Shown here: positions 1 to 7,182 of the stretch, piece by piece
Layout: the number at the start of each line of letters is the position of its first letter
Position numbering within the stretch: the stretch's first letter is position 1
Assembly: GCF_016595435.1 (NCBI RefSeq)
Contig: NZ_JAENIJ010000030.1
Span: 1 to 50,033, forward strand
Length of the DNA stretch: 50,033 nt
DNA from: Luteolibacter pohnpeiensis
Lineage (GTDB): Bacteria > Verrucomicrobiota > Verrucomicrobiia > Verrucomicrobiales > Akkermansiaceae
Direction of reading: 5' to 3'
Position numbers and translations under genes: made by a program
The notes under the pieces: generated by a model
The model's input: the letters and a program-made list of their open reading frames with translations, nothing else
What the model was told of the DNA's origin: nothing
Databases searched by the model: none

Positions 1-120
1 GGCTTGGGCTTCTTTGGCGGTGTGGCTGCTGGCCCAGGATTTGGTTTCCGCCATTTTGTTTTTGAATTGGTCGAAAACTTTTTCGATATCCCATCTATGA
101 CAAAGGGACAGGCCTTTAGT
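1..120 (-). pseudogene. IS4-family transposase C-terminal fragment, cut by the window edge
   Basis: Reading the minus strand from about 120 to 1 gives an open frame containing RWDIEKVFDQFKNKM followed by a KSWASS-like stretch. IS4-type DDE transposases carry a very similar C-terminal region, with the glutamate of the DDE triad inside RWDIEK-like motifs. The preceding two thirds of a transposase is not present on the other side of this segment, because the neighbouring gene at 166 begins almost at once. This therefore looks like a truncated remnant rather than a working gene, although its 3' end lies outside the window. The family assignment is from motif memory only, and a non-IS origin is possible. 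Confidence 0.5.
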
Positions 121-165
121 AGGAATTGAGCTTGCCGAATGCCACGGGTTGGGTAGGGTGAAGCC

Positions 166-1245
166 ATGAGACGGGCACGTTGGCTGGCTGAATGGCGGAA
201 CTCGGAAGGGAAACCGGTGTTTTACCATTGCATTTCACGCGTGGTGGAGCGGCGGTTTGCGTTTGGGGCGGAGGAGAAGGAAAAGTTTCGCACACTGATG
301 CGCATGCAGGAGAAATTCACGGGTTGCCGGGTGGTGGCTTATTGTCTGATGTGCAATCACTTCCATTTGCTGCTCGAAGTGCCTCCGATAAATGTGGAGG
401 GGATTTCGGACGAGTTGCTGTTCAAGCGATTGTCGGCGATTTACAGCGAAGCGTTCGTTGCAGAAATTGCGGCGCAACTGGCCGACGCTCGCAAGGTCGG
501 TCAGGAAAAGCGCATCGCGGAAATTCACGAGCGCTTCACGTATCGCATGCACGATCTGGGAGAGTTTATGAAGGGGCTGCTGCAACGGTTCACCCAGTGG
601 TTCAATCGCACGCAAGGTCGGACAGGTCGACTTTGGGAGGATCGATTCAAAAGTGTGATCGTCGAAGATGGATTTGCGGCGAAGACGATGGCGGCTTATA
701 TCGATTTGAACCCGGTCCGTGCTGGTATGGTGAAGGATCCGGCGGATTATCGTTGGAGTAGCTACGGCGAAGCGATCGGCGGCGGCCCGAAAGGAAATGG
801 CAAGACAGCCAGGGCGGGATTGGTGCGAGCCTTGCGCGCTCACAAAGGTGTCGGTGCGGATGCGGGTTTTTGGAAAAATGATGTCGCTCGGGAATATCGC
901 AAGGTGCTGATGGAAGGAGCTTTGGAGAAATCCGAAGAGGTGATTGACCGATCCGGAAAACGGGTGAAGCGGACTTTGCGAAAAGGAATTTCACGCGCGG
1001 AGGCGGAACGATCGTCGAAGGATGACGGTGATTTGCCAATGGCGGCGACTCTACGAAGGCGCGTCCGTTATTTCAGTGATGGTGCGGTGATTGGCAGTCG
1101 CTTGTTCGTGAACGAGGCGTTCCACGCTGCGCGGGATCGGTTCGGAGAGAAGCGGAAAGATGGAGCTCGAAAACTGCGTGGGCAAGCGGCGGGCCTAGCA
1201 GAGAAATTATGGAGTTTCCGCGATCTGCGCCAAGGCGTTGGCTGA
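166..1245 (+). CDS. RAYT-like Y1 (HUH) transposase, IS200/REP-associated type
   Basis: This protein should cut and join single-stranded DNA at hairpins. The Y1 transposase fold shows the metal-binding HUH motif as HFH at residues 65-67, within CNHFHLLLE. The likely catalytic tyrosine is Y178, in AAYIDLNPVRAG, which is the signature of REP-associated tyrosine transposases. Residues beyond about 205 form a basic C-terminal extension found in long members of the family. The 359-residue length suggests an intact gene. An AGGGTG-like sequence precedes the ATG. Two GC-rich hairpins begin six bases after the stop codon and are plausible substrates. RAYTs are usually single-copy and domesticated, so calling this an active mobile element would be premature. 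Confidence 0.85.
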   Translation: MRRARWLAEWRNSEGKPVFYHCISRVVERRFAFGAEEKEKFRTLMRMQEKFTGCRVVAYCLMCNHFHLLLEVPPINVEGISDELLFKRLSAIYSEAFVAEIAAQLADARKVGQEKRIAEIHERFTYRMHDLGEFMKGLLQRFTQWFNRTQGRTGRLWEDRFKSVIVEDGFAAKTMAAYIDLNPVRAGMVKDPADYRWSSYGEAIGGGPKGNGKTARAGLVRALRAHKGVGADAGFWKNDVAREYRKVLMEGALEKSEEVIDRSGKRVKRTLRKGISRAEAERSSKDDGDLPMAATLRRRVRYFSDGAVIGSRLFVNEAFHAARDRFGEKRKDGARKLRGQAAGLAEKLWSFRDLRQGVG

Positions 1246-1250
1246 TGCGA

Positions 1251-1296
1251 CAAGCGGCGGGACGCCGCTTGCACGGCCTGCGACGGGACGTCGCAG
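1251..1296. repeat. Twin REP-like GC-rich hairpins downstream of the RAYT gene
   Basis: Two perfect hairpins lie side by side. The first has 9-bp arms, CAAGCGGCG at 1251-1259 and CGCCGCTTG at 1263-1271. The second has 8-bp arms, CTGCGACG at 1278-1285 and CGTCGCAG at 1289-1296. Both have the same GGA loop and share the core CGRCGGGACGYCG. Paired palindromes beside a RAYT gene are the expected layout of REP/BIME units. They could also act as the terminator of that gene, although no T-run follows. I saw no further copy in this window. Confidence 0.6.
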
Positions 1297-1445
1297 CCAC
1301 GATGATGTGCAGGCATGCCGGAGGCGGCTTGGAATGGCATTCAGGAATCTGCGCGAAGGCGTATGCGGATGGGAAAAGGGGGAGAGTGGGCACCTCGGCG
1401 AAACAACGCAGTTGATCCTGTGCCGGATCGCTGGGAGGATGGGGC

Positions 1446-2444
1446 GTGCTCCCGTGGTTTTCGAATGACAAGTTTCCCCTATACCTCGCGCCGATGGCGG
1501 GGGTGACGGACGTGATTTTTCGCCGGATTTGTAAAGAACTCGGTGCGGATGTGATGGTGACGGAATTCGTTTCAGCAGAGGGCATCATGCAGGCGGATGA
1601 TCGGACCCGGAAATACACCGAGTTCACCGACGAGCAACGCCCGGTCGGGGTGCAGTTGTTCGGCGCTGACGGCGCGCGCATGGGGGAGGCGGCGAAAAAG
1701 ATCGTCGATTGGAAACGGCCCGATTTCATCGATATCAATTTCGGCTGCCCGGTGAATAAAGTGGTGTCCCGCAATGGCGGCTCCTCACTGCTCCGGGATT
1801 GCCCGGTGTTGGAATCGGTGGCGGCGGGCGTGGCAAAGGCAGTCGGAGATATCGTGCCGGTGACAGCAAAAATCCGCATTGGCTGGGATGAAAACTCGGT
1901 GAATGCGGTGGAGGTCGGAAAAATTCTCGAAGGTTCAGGAATGCAGGCGATCGCCGTGCACGGTCGGACCCGGGCGCAAGGCTATGGCGGTGAGGCGAAT
2001 TGGAACGTCATCGATGCCGTCGCGCGGGCCGTTTCGGTTCCGGTGATTGGCAATGGCGATATCTCGACGGGTGCCGATCTGGTGAAACGCAAAACCGAAA
2101 CGGCGGTTTCCGGGGTGATGATCGGGCGGGCTGCGATGCAGAATCCGTGGGTTTTCCGTGAGGCGAAACATTATCTCGAAACCGGCACGACGCTTCCCCC
2201 GGTGCCGTTGGCGGAGCGCTGGGAGCTCGTGTTGCGACATTGTCGTCTGGCCGTGGCGAGTGATCGCTATGGCTCGGAAAAGCAGACTCTCACGGCGATG
2301 CGGTCCCGGCTGATGAGTTACTGCAAGGGCTTTCCGGGAGCCAAAGAGCTGCGTCAGCGGCTATGCCACGTCGGTTCCGTTGCAGAAGTGGAGGATTTGG
2401 CGGGATTTTCGCTCGGTCAGGCGGAAATTGCTGAACTCTGCTGA
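1446..2444 (+). CDS. dusB: tRNA-dihydrouridine synthase (DusB/NifR3 type)
   Basis: This FMN enzyme reduces uridines in the D-loop of tRNA using NADPH. The TIM-barrel N-terminus reads LAPMAGVTD (residues 14-22). The catalytic cysteine is C101 in INFGCPVNKV, and an FMN/substrate lysine lies in TAKIRIGWDE. The HGRTRAQGYGG and GNGDIS motifs follow in the usual order. A smaller helical domain fills the C-terminus, and 332 residues is normal for the family. The start is a GTG with GGAGG seven bases upstream. In many proteobacteria dusB precedes fis; here a CII-like DNA-binding gene follows after 54 bases. Confidence 0.95.
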   Translation: MLPWFSNDKFPLYLAPMAGVTDVIFRRICKELGADVMVTEFVSAEGIMQADDRTRKYTEFTDEQRPVGVQLFGADGARMGEAAKKIVDWKRPDFIDINFGCPVNKVVSRNGGSSLLRDCPVLESVAAGVAKAVGDIVPVTAKIRIGWDENSVNAVEVGKILEGSGMQAIAVHGRTRAQGYGGEANWNVIDAVARAVSVPVIGNGDISTGADLVKRKTETAVSGVMIGRAAMQNPWVFREAKHYLETGTTLPPVPLAERWELVLRHCRLAVASDRYGSEKQTLTAMRSRLMSYCKGFPGAKELRQRLCHVGSVAEVEDLAGFSLGQAEIAELC

Positions 2445-2498
2445 GCTTGGTTGAAATCCCGTCTTTTCAAGCGGCTGCCGATTGTCCATTTTTTCTGC

Positions 2499-2999
2499 AT
2501 GGAAAGCCACGATGTGTTGAAACGAGCGCTGCGTAAGACCAGTCCGAAAGCGGTGGCTGCTGAATTAGGCGTATCCCTCTCGTTGATTTACAAGTGGGCG
2601 GAGCGCCCGTCTGACGATGGCTCCGGCAGCCGGAATCCGATGGATCGGTTGCAGAAAATCATCGAACTGAGCGGCGACCACGGCATTGTCGACTGGATGT
2701 GCCGTAGAAATGGCGGCCACTTCGTGCTCGATCCGGATGTGGCCGGACACGACATCCGCCATGTGCTGCCAGCGACTCAGGAGATCATCTCGCAGTTTTC
2801 GGATCTGCTCAGCCAGATCTCGGATGCTGCGGTGGATCACTCGATCACCAAGGAAGAAGCGAAGGACATTCGCGAATGCTGGGATAAGCTCAAAAGCTAT
2901 GCGGAAGGCTTTGTTCGCTGCTGTGAAAGTGGCGATTTCGAGCAAATGATGCACATCCCACCCCCATCCAAAGGGCCAACCCGCCTCGCGGTGGAGTGA
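2499..2999 (+). CDS. Phage CII/CP76-like helix-turn-helix regulator
   Basis: A 166-residue protein. The N-terminal segment (about residues 3-35) reads as a helix-turn-helix: it passes through PKAVAAELGVSLSLIYKWAE, a form typical of CII-like regulators. A short helical segment with NPMDRLQKIIELSGD and then a C-terminal helical region follow. The overall pattern, including the 'IVDWMCRRNGGHFV' section, resembles the CP76-type phage regulatory family as I remember it. I chose the ATG at 2499 because the longer frame begins with a TTG inside the end of dusB and would add a basic, unrelated stretch. No other phage genes are nearby, so this is probably a domesticated chromosomal regulator. Its target is unknown. 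Confidence 0.65.
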   Translation: MESHDVLKRALRKTSPKAVAAELGVSLSLIYKWAERPSDDGSGSRNPMDRLQKIIELSGDHGIVDWMCRRNGGHFVLDPDVAGHDIRHVLPATQEIISQFSDLLSQISDAAVDHSITKEEAKDIRECWDKLKSYAEGFVRCCESGDFEQMMHIPPPSKGPTRLAVE

Positions 3000-3025
3000 A
3001 TCTAACAGGCCTTGTGGTTCTGGGG

Positions 3026-4042
3026 CTAACGACCGATGCGCATGCCGGCGGCTTGCTGGTTTGCGCCGGTGGATACGATGGCGGCATGGTCGGAGATACC
3101 GGCTTTGATGGCTTCGATGGCCGCCACCACTTGCAGTGCTGAAGAGGCTCCCATGGCTTCCCCCAGGATTTGGCGCGGTGACCAGCGGAGTCCTTGCCAA
3201 TCCGACCAAGCGGATTGCTCGGCGCGATCAAAACGGTTCACCCCAGTCGTTCCATCCACCAAAAGCGTGTCAGACGGAAGTTTCCCCAAATGGCGGCGGA
3301 TTTCTAACGAAGCAGCAGCGCGGTCTTGATTGGAAAGTGAAACGGGATCGGGGAGATGGTGCAGCAGCACGTCAGTCTGGCCCGGCTCCAGATAAATCGC
3401 AGCGGCACCTTCGGACGGCAGGTAATTGCGCGAGTAGAGACTGAGGCCTTCCGCGCTCAGCCAGTCGATTTCTTCGGCAGCCACCACCAGGCAGCCGTCG
3501 ACATCGCCGCGCAGAATCCACTCCACCGCCAGATCGATTCCGGTGAAAAATCCGGTGCTGTCTCCCACCAAGGTATCGTTGGGGGCGTTGCTACCGATCA
3601 TCGCGGAAAGGTGGCTGGATGGCGCGTTGAAAACCGTTTCAGGAAACAGAATCGGACTAGCGACCGCCGGGTCGTTCAGCACCTCACCGAAGAACCGGTT
3701 CGAGTAGTTCACGCATCCGTTGGTGAGCGTGAAAATCACCCCGATGCGCAATTCGCCGTTTTGGGATCGGGTGCGGCGATCCTGGCCAAGGGCCTCCATC
3801 GCAGCGGCTGCGGCAAATTTGGAAATCGGGCTGGTGCGGCGAAGGCGCGGAAATTTTGGCGCAGCGGAGGCATCGGCCGGGACGCGCAAAACCGGTGTCG
3901 TGATTTTGCGACCATCGAGCTCTCTAACCATTTCCGATTTGGAAAGACTAAGGCCCGCTTGCATGGCTGCCAACAACGATGGGCTACCCCAACCGGCTGG
4001 CGATACGGCCCCGGTTCCGGTGATCGCGATTGAAGACTTCAT
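3026..4042 (-). CDS. Catalytically degenerate beta-ketoacyl synthase-like protein
   Basis: The fold is that of a ketosynthase: ITGTGAVSPAG at the start, then the central and C-terminal thiolase-like halves (338 residues). All three catalytic residues are lost. The nucleophile region reads VGDSTGFFTG (159-168) where active enzymes have NACASG. The first histidine motif reads VDGTTG (262-267) instead of SHGTGT, and the second reads LGEAMGASS (about 293-301) with E295 in place of histidine. Such partners are known as chain-length-factor-like subunits that pair with an active synthase. Its ATG overlaps the stop of the upstream active ketosynthase gene by four bases (ATGA), which suggests translational coupling and a heterodimer. 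The substrate is unknown. Confidence 0.8.
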   Translation of the reverse strand: MKSSIAITGTGAVSPAGWGSPSLLAAMQAGLSLSKSEMVRELDGRKITTPVLRVPADASAAPKFPRLRRTSPISKFAAAAAMEALGQDRRTRSQNGELRIGVIFTLTNGCVNYSNRFFGEVLNDPAVASPILFPETVFNAPSSHLSAMIGSNAPNDTLVGDSTGFFTGIDLAVEWILRGDVDGCLVVAAEEIDWLSAEGLSLYSRNYLPSEGAAAIYLEPGQTDVLLHHLPDPVSLSNQDRAAASLEIRRHLGKLPSDTLLVDGTTGVNRFDRAEQSAWSDWQGLRWSPRQILGEAMGASSALQVVAAIEAIKAGISDHAAIVSTGANQQAAGMRIGR

Positions 4043-5286
4043 GCGGCTCCCTCCTTGGCAAAAATGAGTGTGGCATTGGCTCCGCCAAATCCGAATGAGT
4101 TGGTGAGGACACGTTGAACGCTCGTGGTGCGCGGCTCGCGAATGAGATCGAAGGAGCACACGGGATCGGCTTCGCGAACGTGGAGGCTCGCGGGGAGAAA
4201 TTGATCACGCAGGGCTAACAGGGTGATCACCGCTTCGACCGATCCCGCACCGCCTAACAAGTGGCCGATGGCGGATTTGGTCGAGCTCACCTTGATCTTG
4301 GACACTTGGTTTCCGGCCCAGCGCTGGATCGCATTTCCTTCGGCGATGTCATTCAGTGGAGTGCCGGTGCCGTGGGAATTGAGGTAGTCGATTTGTTCCG
4401 GCATCACGCCTGCCATTTCGCAAGCGGCGCGCATGGTGAGCAAAGCAGCGTCGCCTTGTGGGTTCGGTTGCGTGAGGTGATGGATGTCCGTTGCCGCGCC
4501 GTAGCCGAGGATTTCAGCCAGGATCGGAACGGATCTGGCACGCGCAGCCGCTTGTGATTCCACCACGACAAATGCCGCACCCTCGCCGAGTGCCAGTCCG
4601 TCGCGCGCGGCATCGAAGGGTCGTGGGATGCCGGATGGGCTGAGAGCTTGCAAGGCATCGAAGCCGGCGAATACGAGTTGGGACAATGCGTCGTAGCCGC
4701 CTGCTAACACGCGTTCTGCTTTTCCTGAACGAACCAGATGGAAGGCTTGGCCGATGGCATTTGCACCGGAGGCGCAGGCATTCGAGACGATGCGCAATGG
4801 GCCGCTGACTTTCAATTCCCGCGCCATCGTGGTCAGCTGCTGCTGGGATTGATAGGTTTCGACGCGCCTCAATTGTTCGGAGCGACGGGCGGTGGTCGAG
4901 AGTGACTGCCGGTAGTAGGCTTCGCCGATGGGCATGGCGGCGGCGGAGGTGCCGATGATTTGCGGCAGGTTCTGGATAGTGCCGGTGAGTAACCCTGCTT
5001 GCTCAAGCGCTTCGCGCGCGGCGTGATAGGCGAGCTGCGTGCCGCGATCCATGCGGTTCCAGATTTTTGCTCGCACTTCCGATACGGGGATCTCCACTTG
5101 CCCGGCGGTTTGCACGCGCTGGCGTGAAACATCGAACGAAGTGATGGTGGAAAAACAACTTCGCCCTGCGCGGAGGCCGACTGAGTTTTCATCCAGTCCA
5201 TGACCCATTGGCGAAAGAATTCCAGCCCCGGTGATGACGACGGATCGAGGTCCGGCGGAGCTTGGGGAATCATGCGAATAGGCCAC
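4039..5286 (-). CDS. Beta-ketoacyl-ACP synthase (FabF/KS type)
   Basis: The protein should carry out decarboxylative Claisen condensation on acyl carrier protein. All active-site residues are present: C171 in SNACASGANAIG, H305 in NSHGTGTP, and H342 in KSAIGHLLGGAG. The C-terminal glycine-rich NSFGFGGANA is intact. The length of 415 residues matches FabF. The start is a GTG and no Shine-Dalgarno is visible. It is the first gene of a two-gene unit with the degenerate ketosynthase, and it is divergent from an AMP-ligase-like gene 75 bases away. This context, without fabD, fabG or acpP, argues for a specialised role (polyene, lipid or pigment chain building) rather than the housekeeping fabF. 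Confidence 0.9.
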   Translation of the reverse strand: MAYSHDSPSSAGPRSVVITGAGILSPMGHGLDENSVGLRAGRSCFSTITSFDVSRQRVQTAGQVEIPVSEVRAKIWNRMDRGTQLAYHAAREALEQAGLLTGTIQNLPQIIGTSAAAMPIGEAYYRQSLSTTARRSEQLRRVETYQSQQQLTTMARELKVSGPLRIVSNACASGANAIGQAFHLVRSGKAERVLAGGYDALSQLVFAGFDALQALSPSGIPRPFDAARDGLALGEGAAFVVVESQAAARARSVPILAEILGYGAATDIHHLTQPNPQGDAALLTMRAACEMAGVMPEQIDYLNSHGTGTPLNDIAEGNAIQRWAGNQVSKIKVSSTKSAIGHLLGGAGSVEAVITLLALRDQFLPASLHVREADPVCSFDLIREPRTTSVQRVLTNSFGFGGANATLIFAKEGAA

Positions 5287-5361
5287 AGGGTAAATCAGGG
5301 AAGTTAAGGCTCGTCAGACCGGGTGTGTGGTAGCTAGGCACTGGCTCACGCTTCTTGTCAA

Positions 5362-6609
5362 ATGCTCTATTTTCGTTGGTTGGAAACCTGTCGTCTTCAT
5401 GCAAGCCGACCCGCTGTCTACGATGGCGCGGAGGTGGTGACATTTGGCGAACTCGCGAAGCGGGTGGAGGCCAGACCACACAGCGGAAGCCGGGTGATTG
5501 CACGATCTGGAGGGGTCGGTTTTTTCGTCGATTTGATATCCGGATGGCGTGACGGAAGCATGGTCATTCCGATCGAAAAAGATGCGCCGGAACCGAAACT
5601 CAACTCCGATCCGCCAGCTGAGACCTGCCTCGTCAAATACACGCCTGGCGCGAGCGGCATCCCGCGTGGCATTTTTTTCAACGATGCGCAGCTGATTGCG
5701 GACGGTGATCGGTTGGTGCGTGAGATGGGTCTTTCGGTCGAGGTGCCAAATCTCGCGGTGATTTCACTGGCTCATTCGTATGGATTTTCAAATATCGTCT
5801 TACCGCTGATATTGCACGGCGTGCCGGTGGTGTTGGCGCCGGTTCCGTTTCCGCGGGTGGTGGAAGAAATTTGTGCGAACCATGCAGCGTTGGCAGTGCC
5901 ATCGGTGCCGTCCATTTGGCGGGCCTGGCATCGGGCAAAGATTCTGAAAAGTTTACCGATTCGTTTGGCGGTCTCGGCAGGTGCGCCGCTGTCGTTGGAT
6001 CTGGAAGCGCAGGTTTACGAAACGTCCGGGATCAAGATTCGCAATTTTTACGGCACCAGTGAATGCGGTGCGATTTCATTTGATCGCTCCGAGTTGCCGC
6101 GTGTTGATGCATCGGATGTAGGGCGGGTGATGGCGGGTGTGAGTGTCTCTATCGGGAGGGATGGAAGATTGCAGGTGCAAAGCGATGCGGTTGCGATCGG
6201 CTACGATGAGTCTCGTCGTGATGATTTGTTAGGAGCTGGTTGCTATCTAACAAGAGATGTTGGCTTTGTCGATGAACGTGAAATCCTGCAATTGGTAGGC
6301 ACCGTGGGGGGGGCGATCAATGTGGCGGGACGGAAAGTCAGTCCGGCCAAGGTTGAGGCGGCGCTGATGGCGACGGGTTTGGTGCGTCGGGCGAGGGTGT
6401 TCGGGATTCCAAGTGCGGACCGCGAGCGCAATGAGGAAATTTCCGCGTTGGTGGAAATGAATGATGGAGAGCGCCTGGAGCGGTTGAAGTCGTCCCTGTC
6501 CGAGCGGTTGGAAACCTGGGAATTGCCCCGGCATTGGCGGGCTGGAGCGGAATTGTGGGCATTGGGGCTGGCGGAATTGCGCGATGCTTTCCGGTTTCCA
6601 TCCGCCTGA
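5362..6609 (+). CDS. ANL-superfamily acyl/aryl-AMP ligase-like protein lacking the A10 lysine
   Basis: Members of this family adenylate carboxylic acids. The motif order is right but several motifs are weakened. The phosphate-binding A3 loop reads YTPGASGIPRG (93-103) rather than YTSGTTGxPKG. A5 is intact as YGTSECG (230-236). The YxTGD motif appears as YLTRD (295-299). The hinge region reads VAGRKVSP. The C-terminal lysine motif (normally PxGKxxR) is replaced by WALGLAELRD, so the lysine used in adenylation is missing. At 415 residues it is about 100 shorter than usual. It may be a reduced ligase, or a binding or loading partner for the divergent ketosynthase pair. Start ATG 5362 has no clear ribosome binding site. 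Confidence 0.7.
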   Translation: MLYFRWLETCRLHASRPAVYDGAEVVTFGELAKRVEARPHSGSRVIARSGGVGFFVDLISGWRDGSMVIPIEKDAPEPKLNSDPPAETCLVKYTPGASGIPRGIFFNDAQLIADGDRLVREMGLSVEVPNLAVISLAHSYGFSNIVLPLILHGVPVVLAPVPFPRVVEEICANHAALAVPSVPSIWRAWHRAKILKSLPIRLAVSAGAPLSLDLEAQVYETSGIKIRNFYGTSECGAISFDRSELPRVDASDVGRVMAGVSVSIGRDGRLQVQSDAVAIGYDESRRDDLLGAGCYLTRDVGFVDEREILQLVGTVGGAINVAGRKVSPAKVEAALMATGLVRRARVFGIPSADRERNEEISALVEMNDGERLERLKSSLSERLETWELPRHWRAGAELWALGLAELRDAFRFPSA

Positions 6610-6631
6610 TTCGCTGGTTAGCCTCGGCGGC

Positions 6632-7162
6632 ATGCGAAACATCGATCAGTGGCTGGCTTGCGAAGAACTGGATGAACCATTCACCCACTGCATTGACTGC
6701 AAACTTCCATTGTTAGAAATCTCCGAACCGTGGTTGGTGAACAAGGAGTATTTCCGCGACGAGTGCATTCTCGAATACGCAATTTGCAAAAAGTGCCGCG
6801 ACCGGACCACGGATCAACTTTCCGAAGAATCGAAGGAGGTGGTGCGCCAATTTCTGGAGCAGGAGATCGATTGGGCGAAGCGGATGAAAGAGTTCATGAT
6901 GCAGCACGATCCGGCGCAGCGATTTCAGGCGTGCATTGCTTGCCGCAAAAAGCAGGAAGATTGCACCGGCTTCAGCATATCGGCGCTATTTGATTCCGAG
7001 GGGCATTTGCAAAACGGTCCCTTGCCATTGCTGGTGTGTAGCGACTGCATCGGTAGCATCACCGGGCGCTTGTCCGAGCACAGCAAAGGCGTGTGGCGTC
7101 GGTTTCTGGATGGCCATTTTGAGGGGCCTCCCAGCGATGCCAGTGTGCCCGGTTTTTTCTAA
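6632..7162 (+). CDS. Hypothetical protein with four CxxC motifs
   Basis: A 176-residue protein of unknown function. Four cysteine pairs are visible: CIDC and CKKC in the N-terminal half, CIAC and CSDC in the C-terminal half. They look like two repeated treble-clef or zinc-ribbon units. Each pair is followed by a related helix (RTTDQLSEESKEVVRQFL and GRLSEHSKGVWRRFL), which suggests an internal duplication. The start at 6632 (MRNIDQWLACEELDE) was chosen over an upstream ATG that overlaps the preceding gene. It lies only 22 bases after the AMP-ligase-like gene, so the two may be cotranscribed. Structural zinc binding is inferred from the motifs. Confidence 0.6.
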   Translation: MRNIDQWLACEELDEPFTHCIDCKLPLLEISEPWLVNKEYFRDECILEYAICKKCRDRTTDQLSEESKEVVRQFLEQEIDWAKRMKEFMMQHDPAQRFQACIACRKKQEDCTGFSISALFDSEGHLQNGPLPLLVCSDCIGSITGRLSEHSKGVWRRFLDGHFEGPPSDASVPGFF

Positions 7163-7182
7163 CCGAAAGCATTTCTCTCAAA

